Source: Siphonodentalium dalli (Eukaryota > Mollusca > Scaphopoda > Gadilida > Siphonodentaliidae). From it: a stretch of 64,000 bases of DNA. The DNA lies in NCBI GenBank assembly GCA_032622095.1, contig CP136063.1, positions 15,291,814 through 15,355,813 on the forward strand. Reading direction: 5' to 3'. Both the position numbers and the translations under genes were made by a program. The notes under the pieces are model-generated. The model saw only the letters and a list, made by a program, of their open reading frames with translations. It was not told the DNA's origin and made no database searches. Positions 46,033 through 59,500 of this stretch are shown in pieces. Within the stretch, counting starts at the first letter, position 1; each line of letters opens with the position of its first letter.

Positions 46033-46432
46033 TTAACCCTTTACCCAACAGAAGGGCCCTGTGCCAATGCATTCTCTTATATATGCGAGTCGACCATAGG
46101 TCGCCTCGCATATATAAGAGAATGCATTAGCTTAACACATTAAAAATTGTAAAATTGTTAAAGAATGTAAGAAACAATGGTAAAAAGTGTTTAAAAAAGA
46201 TTTTGTTTAGGCCAATGCATTCTCTTATATATGCGAGGCGACCTATGGTCGACTCGCATATATAAGAGAATGCATTGGCACAGGGCATAACTGTAACTAT
46301 CACAATGTGGTCAAGGAGCCGGTTCCAATGATATCCATATTTGTATAGTTATATTGAGACAGATCGAAGATATTTTAGGCTGTTGAAGCTTTATTTGGCC
46401 GGTTTTGGCCGGTTTGTTGGGTAAAGGGTTAA
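46033..46432. mobile_element. piggyBac-type MITE with two long palindromes, copy 2 (inverted)
   Basis: Reverse complement of the element at 22499-22889. TTAA lies at 46033-46036 and 46429-46432, with termini CCCTTTACCCAACAGAAGGG and CGGTTTGTTGGGTAAAGGG. Palindromes lie at about 46064-46131 and 46212-46279. The asymmetry of the ends (GAAGGGCC side versus AAACCGGCC side) shows the opposite orientation. It sits in the VWA intron, right beside the dispersed repeat at 46434. Confidence 0.85.
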
Positions 46433-46433
46433 G

Positions 46434-46800
46434 TTAAAGTGATGTGAAACACCCTGGTGGGGTGATTAAATATAAATTTAGGATAATCTTGCTCAAAGTA
46501 AGTATGTGTTATGACTATTAATCCAGACGGACAACACACACAAACAGACTCCGGAATTATTATATATGAATTAATTTCAATAACTCTTGATGACGAAATC
46601 GTCACTGTATCGCCTCTAGTTGCGTCCAGAATCGAGAAGTAAAATATATAATTGAATATAGTTCAGATAATGTTTTCTATGGGGTGGTACAGTCAATTTG
46701 CTTGAGATTTTCGACGATGTAGTAGAATGCTACCTTGCTCCGGTTGAATACTAACGTAAGCGTTTAACGCACCCTAACAATTCCATAATATGGCTTTAAG
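46434..46800. repeat. Diverged dispersed repeat, copy 2 (partner 25003-25380)
   Basis: Starts TTAAAGTGATGTGAAACAC one base after the MITE's TTAA and follows the block order described for 25003-25380. Confidence 0.7.
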
Positions 46801-46947
46801 ATACGGATGACTGAGCATTGTTTCTATATAGAGATATGACTACTGGCTCCAATAAATGCCCGACCCTGTTTAAATTATGACTCTAAATTAACTCCCCCCA
46901 CATTCGTTGACGTATATCGTGAAAATCCTTATTGTTGCATTTAACAG

Positions 46948-47176
46948 GTTCTGGTGGTGATGACAGACGGCCGATCCAACGTGAAAAGAGACACGTTAGA
47001 TGAGGCGGCACTGCTACATGAAACACACATAAAATGTTTCGCCATGGGGATTGGGAAGAACGTCGATAAGGATGAACTGGTAGCGATAGCATCGAACCCC
47101 GATTATGTGTTTAATGTGTCGGACTTTGACTCGTTGGAGACATTTAAAGAGATCATACAAGAAAACGCATTTGAAG
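46948..47176 (+). CDS. von Willebrand factor A domain, second exon
   Basis: The acceptor TTGCATTTAACAG precedes GTTCTGGTGGTGATG in phase 0, matching the donor at 44017. It encodes VLVVMTDGRSN (MIDAS aspartate in TDG), then the KCFAMGIGKNVDKDELVAIA strand and helix typical of VWA, and finishes SDFDSLETFKEIIQENAFEG. Exon ends at GAAG|GTTAGA in phase 1. The two exons make a complete domain of about 187 residues bounded by phase-1 introns, the usual shuffling-competent VWA unit. Confidence 0.93.
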
Positions 47177-47689
47177 GTTAGAACACAATTTCGCGGAATG
47201 CGATGTACCCACTTAAGCTTGGTTTATTTTGAACGACTAAATGAATTTTCAAATTACAAGACATGCCCGGTAGTTCACTGCATCACATGAACGCTGCGAT
47301 ATTGGTAATGACAGAGTGGCTATTCATACACATGTAGTTAAGCCTTCAAAAGTCTGCCAAATATACAGCGACCAGTAGTTGGTGCTTTTGTTATTTATGC
47401 TTCAAAATGTGGCCCAAGTCACTTTAACAAGGATGTGTCGAATTATTTCTTTGATAATATATATCGTGGTTACGAATATAACGTTTTCGTATACAATCAG
47501 CAAACAATACAATCGAATGCACCCCCGGTCGTTTCTGGTATACTGTTCCCGCTGTCATAGCGTATACTAGTGCCACACTGAACATGTTGCATCAGTATAT
47601 ATACTACACGATATTCACATAAAATAAATTACATAACAAATATGTATATAATACTTGTAGAGCGCCTTGTCTGTCGACAATATCTGATT
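47177..47689. other. Presumed intron, no feature recognised
   Basis: Sequence after the VWA donor with no further VWA-like or other recognisable exon. Confidence 0.45.
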
Positions 47690-47872
47690 TGGTGAGAGAG
47701 GCGATAAGTGTGCGTGAGAGAGGCGATAAGTGTGCGCGAGAGAGGCGATAAGTGTGCGTGAGAGAGGCGATAAGTGTGCGTGAGAGAGGCGATAAGTGTG
47801 CGTGAGAGAGGCGATAAGTGTGTGTGTGAGAGGGGCGATAAGTGTGCGTGAGAGAGGCGATAAGTGTGCGTG
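47690..47872. repeat. 22-bp minisatellite, about eight units
   Basis: GAGAGAGGCGATAAGTGTGCGT repeated head to tail with small variants (one unit has a TGTGTGTG expansion and GAGGGG). Confidence 0.95.
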
Positions 47873-48359
47873 CCAAACAGCGCGCCATTTTATACGAACT
47901 GCGTATCTGAACGAACTGAATGACACAAAAGTTGGACAGTATAATTATATGGAAAGACACCTTTAACAAAACTATACAGTATAACAGGCTCCTTTTCTTC
48001 AATCCGAATTAGCATAATATACGCAAATTTCGTTATTCAATTCATCACGAACATTTATACGGTATAATTACTGTACGTCGCTGTAGGGTCTCAATCGGGG
48101 GTACCTTATAATGTTGTATATAAGTCCGTTCGTCAACAGTACCTAATTGGCAATGTGTTGGAGTCCATTGCACCCCGTTGTGCTGCAATATCCAACTGAT
48201 ATCCACATGCTTCCAACATTTGGAAAAAGTCAAAACAGACACCATACTCATTAAGATTCCATTAGCAAACTAAGTCAATATATGGAATACAATACTTTTT
48301 GACTACAACAGGAACAACATTCATTTAGGTCTGAAATTTACAACCGTTGCGACAGACCT

Positions 48360-49982
48360 GGGCCTTATTTCATGAAGGCAACTTATGACATAGTTGGGAC
48401 TTAAGATGGACATAAGTTCAAACTTCAGTCATAAGTGCGTTTCACGAACAAGGTCTTAACTTAAGATGGTCTTAACTCTGGTCTTAACTTTAAGACTGGT
48501 GTGAGGTGTCTTATAAGATAATCTTAAAGTCAAGACCTACATTATGATCCGCATTTGGTCCGAAATATGGATGGGATCTAATATATTTCCATAGAGTTTG
48601 ACATCATTTGCGATTCAAATCACACAATCGTAATGTAGACAATAATCAGGTTGAGACAATTGGTCCGAACATTTTCACATCGAGGATAATATTGAATGAT
48701 TTATACTCAGCTGTTTGATAAATGCTGATGTCGGCTATAATTATTATTTACTTGCCTTTCTATATTAATATATGTATATATAATAATACATAATATGTAT
48801 TATTTTATTATTATGATGTATATTATCATAATCCACCAACGTGAATCTCAGATCGTATACATGTATTACATCTGCATCACATGTTTATTAACTATGAAAT
48901 ATAAAAAGTATATAGCATGCATATAGTATACGGACCGCGGGCACTCCGGGATCCGCGAAAGAACATATATCACTGTGAACCGGCCGTCTATTAACGTGTT
49001 GTTAATTATAAACGCTCTTTATTAGAAATCGTCGCTTTGGTTTTATTAAAACATCTATGCAACATTGTCGTTCAACATAGCCCTGTACGTACTTTCGAAG
49101 TTCATACGCAGTTTGCTAACTATAACAGGCGTTTAGCATATTTGTCAATAGAACCAGAGCAAATTACATTAACATCATTTATATATGGCTTCTACAAATA
49201 TGTCTCAGATTGGAAATAAGTCTATTTGGGGCACGATATGAAGTACTATTTACATTACAGCAATATAAATACAGAGCGTTTTGTATTAGTATTCCATGAA
49301 TGTTGGCAATTAATAAAGAGCGTTTAGCTCGGAATTTCCATCGTGGTGTATTGCATGTATATGCAATCGTGGCGACATATTCGGTTTCCTAGTATTATGG
49401 ATGATTCAAATACATATAATGTATTAGAACCTAATAACAGCAAACGAAAGGAGTGAACTTATGCCCCGCATCACATTAATGGCATGTTATATGGGTGAAG
49501 GTTCACCTTCGGAGTTACGATGTATAAGTCCCTTTAATAACTAAAATAATATTTTGGAGCTCGTTACGTTTGTATATAATAGACATTGGAAGCATGCAGC
49601 TATGTGTGGGTGGAATCTGACGCGAAATTACACAGTTAAATAGCGCGCTCATGCAGATAAGTATGCACCAACCATTATACTGATTATCGCCCTTGCATTA
49701 CAATATCATAATTCTTCTTAGACACGCCCTAGTATCTATCACGAGACACTGTACCTAGGTATATAACATGCACATAACCAATATTGTCTGCGCACAGCTG
49801 TAATAAATTGTCGAGAGCCAGTCTGAAGAGCGCGAACTTAACTTCCTACTTAAGATGGACTTAAGATTGTTTTATGAAACGCGTTCGTTAAACGGAAAAG
49901 TAACATCATAAGATCCACCTTAGATCTTAGATTAAGTCCATCTTAAGATAATTTTATGACATTCCTTCATGAAACAGGGCCC
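48360..49982. mobile_element. Candidate 1.6-kb element with inverted ends and TTAAGATGG words
   Basis: The left end GGGCCTTATTTCATGAAGG (48360-48378) and right end CCTTCATGAAACAGGGCCC (49964-49982) are inverted repeats. Subterminal CTTAAGATGGAC / GTCCATCTTAAG words occur many times near both ends. No long ORF. A target duplication is not obvious, so it could instead be two separate short foldback copies of one family. Confidence 0.5.
48500..49830. other. Interior of the candidate element, no gene
   Basis: AT-rich DNA with a TATTATTATTATG-type stretch near 48780-48830. No coding domain is seen. Confidence 0.45.
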
Positions 49983-50226
49983 TGGACTTTGTTAAATCAT
50001 TTGAAAACGGTCGGCGCGAGCCTCCATTAAATCCCTGCCACCATGTCACGCTGTCACCCTGCCTAAGCAGATTATTTTTGTGACGCGAATATCTTTATTG
50101 TTGCCTGTAGTGTTAATTTCTCCAATTTATATAAATATCCATTTATGATATAAATGTTTGTAACACTATCACATAACAGATGTTCAGCCGTGAGTAAGTT
50201 AAATATAATATTGTTTGTAATTCCAG

Positions 50227-50249
50227 GAACCATTATCTCTCCTTATTAA
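50227..50249 (+). CDS. Possible terminal exon of the VWA gene (seven residues and stop)
   Basis: An acceptor TTGTTTGTAATTCCAG is followed by GAACCATTATCTCTCCTTAT and TAA. In phase 1, matching the donor at 47176, it adds G-TIISPY and stops. This would give a secreted protein of roughly 215 residues with one VWA domain. The match is by splice rules only; with so short an exon, chance is a real possibility. No convincing AATAAA follows closely. Confidence 0.25.
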
Positions 50250-50579
50250 ATTGTCCAAAAGTAGATTAAATTTCAGTAGTGAATTGGTGGGCCCGCTATG
50301 ACTCTTTGTTTGTATTGCACGTGTATGATAAAACTATTCACACAAGGCGAAATTTGAATAATTAAGATTATTAAAACATGTGTATCAACGTGAGCCTTAC
50401 TGAGTCATCAGACATCTCGACACAGGTCCTTGTCTTGACCAATGATGCAATCATACCTATTGGCACAGGTACATTGTATCCTGGCTTGATAATCGGTATG
50501 ACTCGATCGGTTGAGACAGATCCAGCTTAGATTACTTCCAGATTCTCACAGATATTTGAATGTCTCTTCCACGCACGCT
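50250..50579. other. No gene seen
   Basis: Non-coding spacer between the possible last exon and the satellite array. Confidence 0.5.
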
Positions 50580-53500
50580 TAGAGATGAGTTGTAATATTT
50601 TAGAGATGAGTTGTAATATTAGAGATGAGTTGTAATATTAGAGATGAGTTGTAATATATTAGAGATGAGTTGTAATATTTTAGAGATGAGTTGTAATATT
50701 TTAGAGATGAGTTGTAATATTAGATATGAGTTGTAATATTTTAGAGATGAGTTGTAATATTAGATATGAGTTGTAATATTTTAGAGATGAGTTGTAATAG
50801 TTTAGATATGAGTTGTAATATTAGAGATGAGTTGTAATAGTTTAGAGATGAGTTGTAATATTTTAGAGATGAGTTGTAATATTTTAGAGATGAGTTGTAA
50901 TATTAGAGATGAGTTGTAATATTAGAGATGAGTTGTAATATTTTAGAGATGAGTTGTAATATTAGAGATGAGTTGTAATATTAGAGATGAGTTGTAATAT
51001 TTTAGAGATGAGTTGTAATATTAGATATGAGTTGTAATATTAGATATGAGTTGTAATATTAGATATGAGTTGTAATATTAGATATGAGTTGTAATAGTTT
51101 AGAGATGAGTTGTAATATTTTAGAGATGAGTTGTAATATTTTAGAGATGAGTTGTAATATTAGAGATGAGTTGTAATATTAGAGATGAGTTGTAATATTT
51201 TAGAGATGAGTTGTAATATTAGAGATGAGTTGTAATATTAGAGATGAGTTGTAATATTTTAGAGATGAGTTGTAATATTAGAGATGAGTTGTAATATTAG
51301 AGATGAGTTGTAATATTAGAGATGAGTTGTAATATTTTAGAGATGAGTTGTAATATTTTAGAGATGAGTTGTAATATTTTAGAGATGAGTTGTAATATTA
51401 AAGATGAGTTGTAATATTAGAGATGAGTTGTAATATTTTACAGATGAGTTGTAATATTTTAGAGATGAGTTGTAATATTAGAGATGAGTTGTAATATTAG
51501 AGATGAGTTGTAATATTTTAGAGATGAGTTGTAATATTAGAGATGAGTTGTAATATTAGAGATGAGTTGTAATATTTTAGAGATGAGTTGTAATATTAGA
51601 TATGAGTTGTAATATATTAGAGATGAGTTGTAATATTTTAGAGATGAGTTGTAATATTTTAGAGATGAGTTGTAATATTAGATATGAGTTGTAATATTTT
51701 AGAGATGAGTTGTAATATTTTAGAGATGAGTTGTAATAGTTTAGATATGAGTTGTAATATTAGAGATGAGTTGTAATAGTTTAGATATGAGTTGTAATAT
51801 TAGAGATGAGTTGTAATAGTTTAGAGATGAGTTGTAATATTTTAGAGATGAGTTGTAATATTTTAGAGATGAGTTGTAATATTAGAGATGAGTTGTAATA
51901 TTAGAGATGAGTTGTAATATTTTAGAGATGAGTTGTAATATTAGATATGAGTTGTAATATTAGATATGAGTTGTAATATTAGATATGAGTTGTAATATTA
52001 GATATGAGTTGTAATAGTTTAGAGATGAGTTGTAATATTTTAGAGATGAGTTGTAATATTTTAGAGATGAGTTGTAATATTAGAGATGAGTTGTAATATT
52101 AGAGATGAGTTGTAATATTTTAGAGATGAGTTGTAATATTAGAGATGAGTTGTAATATTAGAGATGAGTTGTAATATTTTAGAGATGAGTTGTAATATTT
52201 TAGAGATGAGTTGTAATATATTAGAGATGAGTTGTAATATTAGAGATGAGTTGTAATATTTTAGAGATGAGTTGTAATAGTTTAGAGATGAGTTGTAATA
52301 TTAGAGATGAGTTGTAATATTAGAGATGAGTTGTAATATTTTAGAGATGAGTTGTAATATTAGAGATGAGTTGTAATAGTTTAGAGATGAGTTGTAATAT
52401 TTTAGAGATGAGTTGTAATATTTTAGAGATGAGTTGTAATATTAGAGATGAGTTGTAATATTAGAGATGAGTTGTAATATTTTAGAGATGGGTTGTAATA
52501 TTAGAGATGAGTTGTAATAGTTTAGAGATGAGTTGTAATATTTTAGAGATGAGTTGTAATATTAGAGATGAGTTGTAATATTTTAGAGATGAGTTGTAAT
52601 ATTTTAGAGATGAGTTGTAATATTAGATATGAGTTGTAATATTTTAGAGATGAGTTGTAATATTAGATATGAGTTGTAATATTTTAGAGATGAGTTGTAA
52701 TATTTTAGAGATGAGTTGTAATAGTATAGATATGAGTTGTAATATTAGAGATGAGTTGTAATATTTTAGAGATGAGTTGTAATATTTTAGAGATGAGTTG
52801 TAATATTAGAGATGAGTTGTAATATTTTAGAGATGAGTTGTAATATTTTAGAGATGAGTTGTAATATTTTAGAGATGAGTTGTAATAGTTTAGATATGAG
52901 TTGTAATATTAGAGATGAGTTGTAATATTTTAGAGATGAGTTGTAATATTTTAGAGATGAGTTGTAATATTTTAGAGATGAGTTGTAATATTAGATATGA
53001 GTTGTAATATATTAGAGATGAGTTGTAATATTTTAGAGATGAGTTGTAATATTTTAGAGATGAGTTGTAATATTAGATATGAGTTGTAATATTTTAGAGA
53101 TGAGTTGTAATATTAGATATGAGTTGTAATATTTTAGAGATGAGTTGTAATATTTTAGAGATGAGTTGTAATAGTTTAGATATGAGTTGTAATATTAGAG
53201 ATGAGTTGTAATAGTTTAGAGATGAGTTGTAATATTTTAGAGATGAGTTGTAATATTTTAGAGATGAGTTGTAATATTAGAGATGAGTTGTAATATTAGA
53301 GATGAGTTGTAATATTTTAGAGATGAGTTGTAATATTAGAGATGAGTTGTAATATTAGAGATGAGTTGTAATATTTTAGAGATGAGTTGTAATATTAGAT
53401 ATGAGTTGTAATATTAGATATGAGTTGTAATATTAGATATGAGTTGTAATATTAGATATGAGTTGTAATAGTTTAGAGATGAGTTGTAATATTTTAGAGA

Positions 53501-56500
53501 TGAGTTGTAATATATTAGAGATGAGTTGTAATATTAGAGATGAGTTGTAATATTTTAGAGATGAGTTGTAATAGTTTAGAGATGAGTTGTAATATTAGAG
53601 ATGAGTTGTAATATTAGAGCTGAGTTGTAATATTAGAGATGAGTTGTAATATTTTAGAGATGAGTTGTAATATTAGATATGAGTTGTAATATATTAGAGA
53701 TGAGTTGTAATATTTTAGAGATGAGTTGTAATATTTTAGAGATGAGTTGTAATATTAGATATGAGTTGTAATATTTTAGAGATGAGTTGTAATATTAGAT
53801 ATGAGTTGTAATATTTTAGAGATGAGTTGTAATAGTTTAGAGATGAGTTGTAATATTTTAGAGATGAGTTGTAATATTTTAGAGATGAGTTGTAATATTA
53901 GAGATGAGTTGTAATATTAGAGATGAGTTGTAATATTTTAGAGATGAGTTGTAATAGTAGAGATGAGTTGTAATATTAGAGATGAGTTGTAATATTTTAG
54001 AGATGAGTTGTAATATTTTAGAGATGAGTTGTAATATTTTAGAGATGAGTTGTAATATTAAAGATGAGTTGTAATATTAGAGATGAGTTGTAATATTTTA
54101 CAGATGAGTTGTAATATTTTAGAGATGAGTTGTAATATTAGAGATGAGTTGTAATATTAGAGATGAGTTGTAATATTTTAGAGATGAGTTGTAATATTAG
54201 ATATGAGTTGTAATATATTAGAGATGAGTTGTAATATTTTAGAGATGAGTTGTAATATTTTAGAGATGAGTTGTAATATTAGATATGAGTTGTAATATTT
54301 TAGAGATGAGTTGTAATATTAGATATGAGTTGTAATATTTTAGAGATGAGTTGTAATATTTTAGAGATGAGTTGTAATAGTTTAGATATGAGTTGTAATA
54401 TTAGAGATGAGTTGTAATAGTTTAGAGATGAGTTGTAATATTTTAGAGATGAGTTGTAATATTTTAGAGATGAGTTGTAATATTAGAGATGAGTTGTAAT
54501 ATTAGAGATGAGTTGTAATATTTTAGAGATGAGTTGTAATATTAGAGATGAGTTGTAATATTAGAGATGAGTTGTAATATTTTAGAGATGAGTTGTAATA
54601 TTAGATATGAGTTGTAATATTAGATATGAGTTGTAATATTAGATATGAGTTGTAATATTAGATATGAGTTGTAATAGTTTAGAGATGAGTTGTAATATTT
54701 TAGAGATGAGTTGTAATATTTTAGAGATGAGTTGTAATATTAGAGATGAGTTGTAATATTAGAGATGAGTTGTAATATTTTAGAGATGAGTTGTAATATT
54801 AGAGATGAGTTGTAATATTAGAGATGAGTTGTAATATTTTAGAGATGAGTTGTAATATTAGAGATGAGTTGTAATATTAGAGATGAGTTGTAATATTAGA
54901 GATGAGTTGTAATATTTTAGAGATGAGTTGTAATATTTTAGAGATGAGTTGTAATATTTTAGAGATGAGTTGTAATATTAAAGATGAGTTGTAATATTAG
55001 AGATGAGTTGTAATATTTTACAGATGAGTTGTAATATTTTAGAGATGAGTTGTAATATTAGAGATGAGTTGTAATATTAGAGATGAGTTGTAATATTTTA
55101 GAGATGAGTTGTAATATTAGAGATGAGTTGTAATATTAGAGATGAGTTGTAATATTTTAGAGATGAGTTGTAATATTAGATATGAGTTGTAATATATTAG
55201 AGATGAGTTGTAATATTTTAGAGATGAGTTGTAATATTAGATATGAGTTGTAATATATTAGAGATGAGTTGTAATATTTTAGAGATGAGTTGTAATATTT
55301 TAGAGATGAGTTGTAATATTAGATATGAGTTGTAATATTTTAGAGATGAGTTGTAATATTAGATATGAGTTGTAATATTTTAGAGATGAGTTGTAATATT
55401 TTAGAGATGAGTTGTAATAGTTTAGATATGAGTTGTAATATTAGAGATGAGTTGTAATAGTTTAGAGATGAGTTGTAATATTTTAGAGATGAGTTGTAAT
55501 ATTTTAGAGATGAGTTGTAATATTAGAGATGAGTTGTAATATTAGAGATGAGTTGTAATATTTTAGAGATGAGTTGTAATATTAGATATGAGTTGTAATA
55601 TTAGATATGAGTTGTAATATTAGATATGAGTTGTAATATTAGATATGAGTTGTAATAGTTTAGAGATGAGTTGTAATATTTTAGAGATGAGTTGTAATAT
55701 TTTAGAGATGAGTTGTAATATTAGAGATGAGTTGTAATATTAGAGATGAGTTGTAATATTTTAGAGATGAGTTGTAATATTAGAGATGAGTTGTAATATT
55801 AGAGATGAGTTGTAATATTAGAGATGAGTTGTAATATTTTAGAGATGAGTTGTAATATTAGAGATGAGTTGTAATATTAGAGATGAGTTGTAATATTAGA
55901 GATGAGTTGTTATATTTTAGAGATGAGTTGTAATATTTTAGAGATGAGTTGTAATATTTTAGAGATGAGTTGTAATATTAAAGATGAGTTGTAATATTAG
56001 AGATGAGTTGTAATATTTTAGAGATGAGTTGTAATATTTTAGAGATGAGTTGTAATATTAGAGATGAATTGTAATATTAGAGATGAGTTGTAATATTTTA
56101 GAGATGAGTTGTAATATTAGAGATGAGTTGTAATATTAGAGATGAGTTGTAATATTTTAGAGATGAGTTGTAATATTTTAGAGATGAGTTGTAATATTAA
56201 AGATGAGTTGTAATATTAGAGATGAGTTGTAATATTAGAGATGAGTTGTAATATTTTAGAGATGAGTTGTAATATTAGAGATGAGTTGTAATATTAGAGA
56301 TGAGTTGTAATATTTTAGAGATGAGTTGTAATATTAGAGATGAGTTGTAATATTAGAGATGAGTTGTAATATTTTAGAGATGAGTTGTAATATTTTAGAG
56401 ATGAGTTGTAATATTAAAGATGAGTTGTAATATTAGAGATGAGTTGTTATATTTTAGAGATGAGTTGTAATATTTTAGAGATGAGTTGTAATATTTTAGA

Positions 56501-59500
56501 GATGAGTTGTAATATTAAAGATGAGTTGTAATATTAGAGATGAGTTGTAATATTTTACAGATGAGTTGTAATATTTTAGAGATGAGTTGTAATATTAGAG
56601 ATGAGTTGTAATATTAGAGATGAGTTGTAATATTTTAGAGATGAGTTGTAATATTTTAGAGATGAGTTGTAATATATTAGAGATGAGTTGTAATATTAGA
56701 GATGAGTTGTAATATTTTAGAGATGAGTTGTAATAGTTTAGAGATGAGTTGTAATATTAGAGATGAGTTGTAATATTAGAGATGAGTTGTAATATTTTAG
56801 AGATGAGTTGTAATATTAGAGATGAGTTGTAATAGTTTAGAGATGAGTTGTAATATTTTAGAGATGAGTTGTAATATTTTAGAGATGAGTTGTAATATTA
56901 GAGATGAGTTGTAATATTAGAGATGAGTTGTAATATTTTAGAGATGGGTTGTAATATTAGAGATGAGTTGTAATAGTTTAGAGATGAGTTGTAATATTTT
57001 AGAGATGAGTTGTAATATTAGAGATGAGTTGTAATATTTTAGAGATGAGTTGTAATATTTTAGAGATGAGTTGTAATATTAGATATGAGTTGTAATATTT
57101 TAGAGATGAGTTGTAATATTAGATATGAGTTGTAATATTTTAGAGATGAGTTGTAATATTTTAGAGATGAGTTGTAATAGTTTAGATATGAGTTGTAATA
57201 TTAGAGATGAGTTGTAATATTTTAGAGATGAGTTGTAATATTTTAGAGATGAGTTGTAATATTAGAGATGAGTTGTAATATTTTAGAGATGAGTTGTAAT
57301 ATTTTAGAGATGAGTTGTAATATTTTAGAGATGAGTTGTAATAGTTTAGATATGAGTTGTAATATTAGAGATGAGTTGTAATATTTTAGAGATGAGTTGT
57401 AATATTTTAGAGATGAGTTGTAATATTTTAGAGATGAGTTGTAATATTAGATATGAGTTGTAATATATTAGAGATGAGTTGTAATATTTTAGAGATGAGT
57501 TGTAATATTTTAGAGATGAGTTGTAATATTAGATATGAGTTGTAATATTTTAGAGATGAGTTGTAATATTAGATATGAGTTGTAATATTTTAGAGATGAG
57601 TTGTAATATTTTAGAGATGAGTTGTAATAGTTTAGATATGAGTTGTAATATTAGAGATGAGTTGTAATAGTTTAGAGATGAGTTGTAATATTTTAGAGAT
57701 GAGTTGTAATATTTTAGAGATGAGTTGTAATATTAGAGATGAGTTGTAATATTAGAGATGAGTTGTAATATTTTAGAGATGAGTTGTAATATTAGAGATG
57801 AGTTGTAATATTAGAGATGAGTTGTAATATTTTAGAGATGAGTTGTAATATTAGATATGAGTTGTAATATTTTAGAGATGAGTTGTAATATTAGATATGA
57901 GTTGTAATATTAGATATGAGTTGTAATATTAGATATGAGTTGTAATATTAGATATGAGTTGTAATAGTTTAGAGATGAGTTGTAATATTTTAGAGATGAG
58001 TTGTAATATTTTAGAGATGAGTTGTAATATTAGAGATGAGTTGTAATATTAGAGATGAGTTGTAATATTTTAGAGATGAGTTGTAATATTAGAGATGAGT
58101 TGTAATATTAGAGATGAGTTGTAATATTTTAGAGATGAGTTGTAATATTAGAGATGAGTTGTAATATTAGAGATGAGTTGTAATATTAGAGATGAGTTGT
58201 AATATTTTAGAGATGAGTTGTAATATTTTAGAGATGAGTTGTAATATTTTAGAGATGAGTTGTAATATTAAAGATGAGTTGTAATATTAGAGATGAGTTG
58301 TAATATTTTACAGATGAGTTGTAATATTTTAGAGCATGAGTTGTAATATTAGAGATGAGTTGTAATATTAGAGATGAGTTGTAATATTTTAGAGATGAGT
58401 TGTAATATTAGATATGAGTTGTAATATATTAGAGATGAGTTGTAATATTTTAGAGATGAGTTGTAATATTTTAGAGATGAGTTGTAATTTTAGATATGAG
58501 TTGTAATATTTTAGAGATGAGATGTAATATTAGATATGAGTTGTAATATTTTAGAGATGAGTTGTAATATTTTAGAGATGAGTTGTAATAGTTTAGATAT
58601 GAGTTGTAATATTAGAGATGAGTTGTAATAGTTTAGAGATGAGTTGTAATATTTTAGAGATGAGTTGTAATATTTTAGAGATGAGTTGTAATATTAGAGA
58701 TGAGTTGTAATATTAGAGATGAGTTGTAATATTTTAGAGATGAGTTGTAATATTAGAGATGAGTTGTAATATTAGAGATGAGTTGTAATATTTTAGAGAT
58801 GAGTTGTAATATTAGATATGAGTTGTAATATTAGATATGAGTTGTAATATTAGATATGAGTTGTAATATTAGATATGAGTTGTAATAGTTTAGAGATGAG
58901 TTGTAATATTTTAGAGATGAGTTGTAATATTTTAGAGATGAGTTGTAATATTAGAGATGAGTTGTAATATTAGAGATGAGTTGTAATATTTTAGAGATGA
59001 GTTGTAATATTAGAGATGAGTTGTAATATTAGAGATGAGTTGTAATATTTTAGAGATGAGTTGTAATATTAGAGATGAGTTGTAATATTAGAGATGAGTT
59101 GTAATATTTTAGAGATGAGTTGTAATATTTTAGAGATGAGTTGTAATATTAAAGATGAGTTGTAATATTAGAGATGAGTTGTAATATTAGATATGAGTTG
59201 TAATAGTTTAGAGATGAGTTGTAATATTTTAGAGATGAGTTGTAATATTTTAGAGATGAGTTGTAATATTAGAGATGAGTTGTAATATTAGATATGAGTT
59301 GTAATATTAGATATGAGTTGTAATATTAGATATGAGTTGTAATAGTTTAGAGATGAGTTGTAATATTTTAGAGATGAGTTGTAATATTTTACAGATGAGT
59401 TGTAATATTAGAGATGAGTTGTAATATTAGAGATGAGTTGTAATATTTTAGAGATGAGTTGTAATATTAGAGATGAGTTGTAATATTAGAGATGAGTTGT

